This document shows, one piece after another, positions 63,316-64,000 of a stretch of 64,000 bases of DNA. Position numbers and translations under genes: made by a program. The stretch covers positions 1-64,000 of the forward strand of contig WVSO01000002.1 of NCBI GenBank assembly GCA_015689745.1, written 5' to 3'. The notes under the pieces were generated by a model that saw nothing but the letters and a program-made list of their open reading frames with translations, did no database searches and was not told the DNA's origin. The stretch is from Rhodobacterales bacterium HKCCSP123 (lineage in GTDB: Bacteria; Pseudomonadota; Alphaproteobacteria; Rhodobacterales; Rhodobacteraceae). Numbering within the stretch: position 1 is the first letter of the stretch; each line of letters opens with the position of its first letter.

Positions 63316-63714
63316 CGGGGTCTCCTTTTCGGGTGATGGCGCAAGCCGGGATGTCGTCCAGCAAGGCCCATGGAGGGGATGCGCCGCCTTCGGCGCGGAT
63401 GCGGGCGTATAGGCCCGTTGGAACGCTTTGAAAAGGCCCAAGGCGGCAAATCACCCTTCTCTGCCCGATGGGATCGGCCACAGGGCCGGGAAAATCCCGC
63501 GAATTCGAGGCAGACACATGACAGATTTGACGAGGATGACCGCGGCATCTTCAGAATTGCTCAGGTTCGCAGGATAGTATGCAGCAGGATGGCCGGAACC
63601 GAATCGGTCGCCCCCCCTGCATCGCACCCGCCCGCGGTCCGGTGCCTTCGTCAGAAGACGATCCCTGCGGCGCAGAACGCGCAGAGAGATGTCACGACGA
63701 AGAGCACGAAGGAC
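63316..63714. other. Intergenic, no gene recognised
   Basis: About 400 bp between the divergent rpsO and RTX-type genes. No protein-like frame was seen. The rpsO promoter should lie at its left edge. Confidence 0.5.
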
Positions 63715-64000
63715 ATGTTGATGTTTGCGTTTGGCGGAATTCTCCTGTTGCTGGCGATGGGCTTTGCGGCCAGCGGCATGGTGTCGGACGGCGGCGGAGA
63801 CGAAAGTGACACCGATGACGCCGGTCCGGATCGCGACGCGGACCAGTCGGATGCCCCCCGGGCAGCCGCGCATGACCGAGGGGTCCGAGCTGTCCGATTT
63901 GCTGTTCGGCTCACCCGAGGCCGACGTGATGGCGGGCGATGACGGCGACGACACGATCAGCGGGGAAGACGGCGAAGACTGGCTGCTTGGAGAGGATGGC
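63715..64000 (+). pseudogene. RTX-type calcium-binding protein, frameshifted and cut by window end
   Basis: From ATG 63715 the frame reads a hydrophobic N-terminus (MLMFAFGGILLLLAMGFAAS) and acidic linker (GGGDESDTDDAGPDRDADQS), then stops at 63942. A second frame, open from before the ATG at 63872 to the end of the window, carries ADVMAGDDGDDTISGEDGED, the start of hemolysin-type nonapeptide repeats. The frames would join by a one-base change in the C6 run 63854-63859. The gene is thus broken, phase-variable or misread; it runs off the right edge. Confidence 0.6.

Overview
The window is high-GC alphaproteobacterial DNA and most resembles a member of the Rhodobacterales (Roseobacter/Rhodobacteraceae). 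The signs are gene style (ATGA-coupled operons, GTG/TTG starts), the elongator tRNA-Met sequence, gene families such as YtoQ and DUF1244, a sugar ABC operon feeding a De Ley-Doudoroff galactose route, and core genes (pheS/pheT, rpmI-rplT, pyk, pnp, rpsO). Species cannot be fixed from sequence alone.

Left third (about 1-21,480) is accessory DNA. A tRNA-Met(CAT) gene lies on the minus strand at 21406-21482. A 24-bp perfect repeat of its 3' end plus adjoining bases is found at 650-673, directly before a P4-type tyrosine integrase. The two copies bound a 20.7-kb integrative element. A decayed copy of the element's tRNA-proximal end lies outside the left repeat (about 343-673), so at least two related elements seem to have accreted at this tRNA. 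The element has a phage/satellite-like front end: integrase, AlpA-type regulator, a short stand-alone family-A polymerase-like protein, HTH proteins and a terminase-small-subunit-like HTH protein. Its cargo is: a seven-gene minus-strand operon with two transglutaminase-like proteins and a secreted Cys-repeat protein; a cold-shock protein and fatty-acid desaturase; a lower-GC set of small enzymes (RidA, VOC, SnoaL-like, diaminopentanoate-dehydrogenase-like) and a lipoprotein; and a polysaccharide deacetylase.

21.5-29.8 kb is a catabolic cluster. It holds an NMT1/THI5-type ABC importer, a cytosine-deaminase-like amidohydrolase, an FAD-linked oxidase, two flavodoxin-fold quinone reductases, an isopenicillin-N-synthase-like Fe(II) oxygenase and a divergent RidA. 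The substrate is unknown, perhaps an N-heterocycle.

29.8-41.4 kb is a galactoside operon: binding protein, two permeases, GH4 alpha-galactosidase, SDR dehydrogenase, DgoK, DgoA, SMP-30 lactonase and GH42 beta-galactosidase, all on the minus strand and mostly ATGA-coupled. An IclR regulator and the MalK-type ATPase are divergent, with a tandem palindromic operator between. Only galactonate dehydratase is missing from a full pathway.

41.4-64 kb is mostly core: Lrp/ald, MscL, GST, GMC oxidoreductase, YtoQ, a phosphoribosyltransferase, pheS-(unknown gene)-pheT, L35-L20, pyk, N-formylglutamate amidohydrolase, an RluA-type pseudouridine synthase, aldehyde dehydrogenase, L,D-transpeptidase, pnp and rpsO. 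The right edge cuts an RTX-type calcium-binding gene that appears frameshifted at a C6 run.
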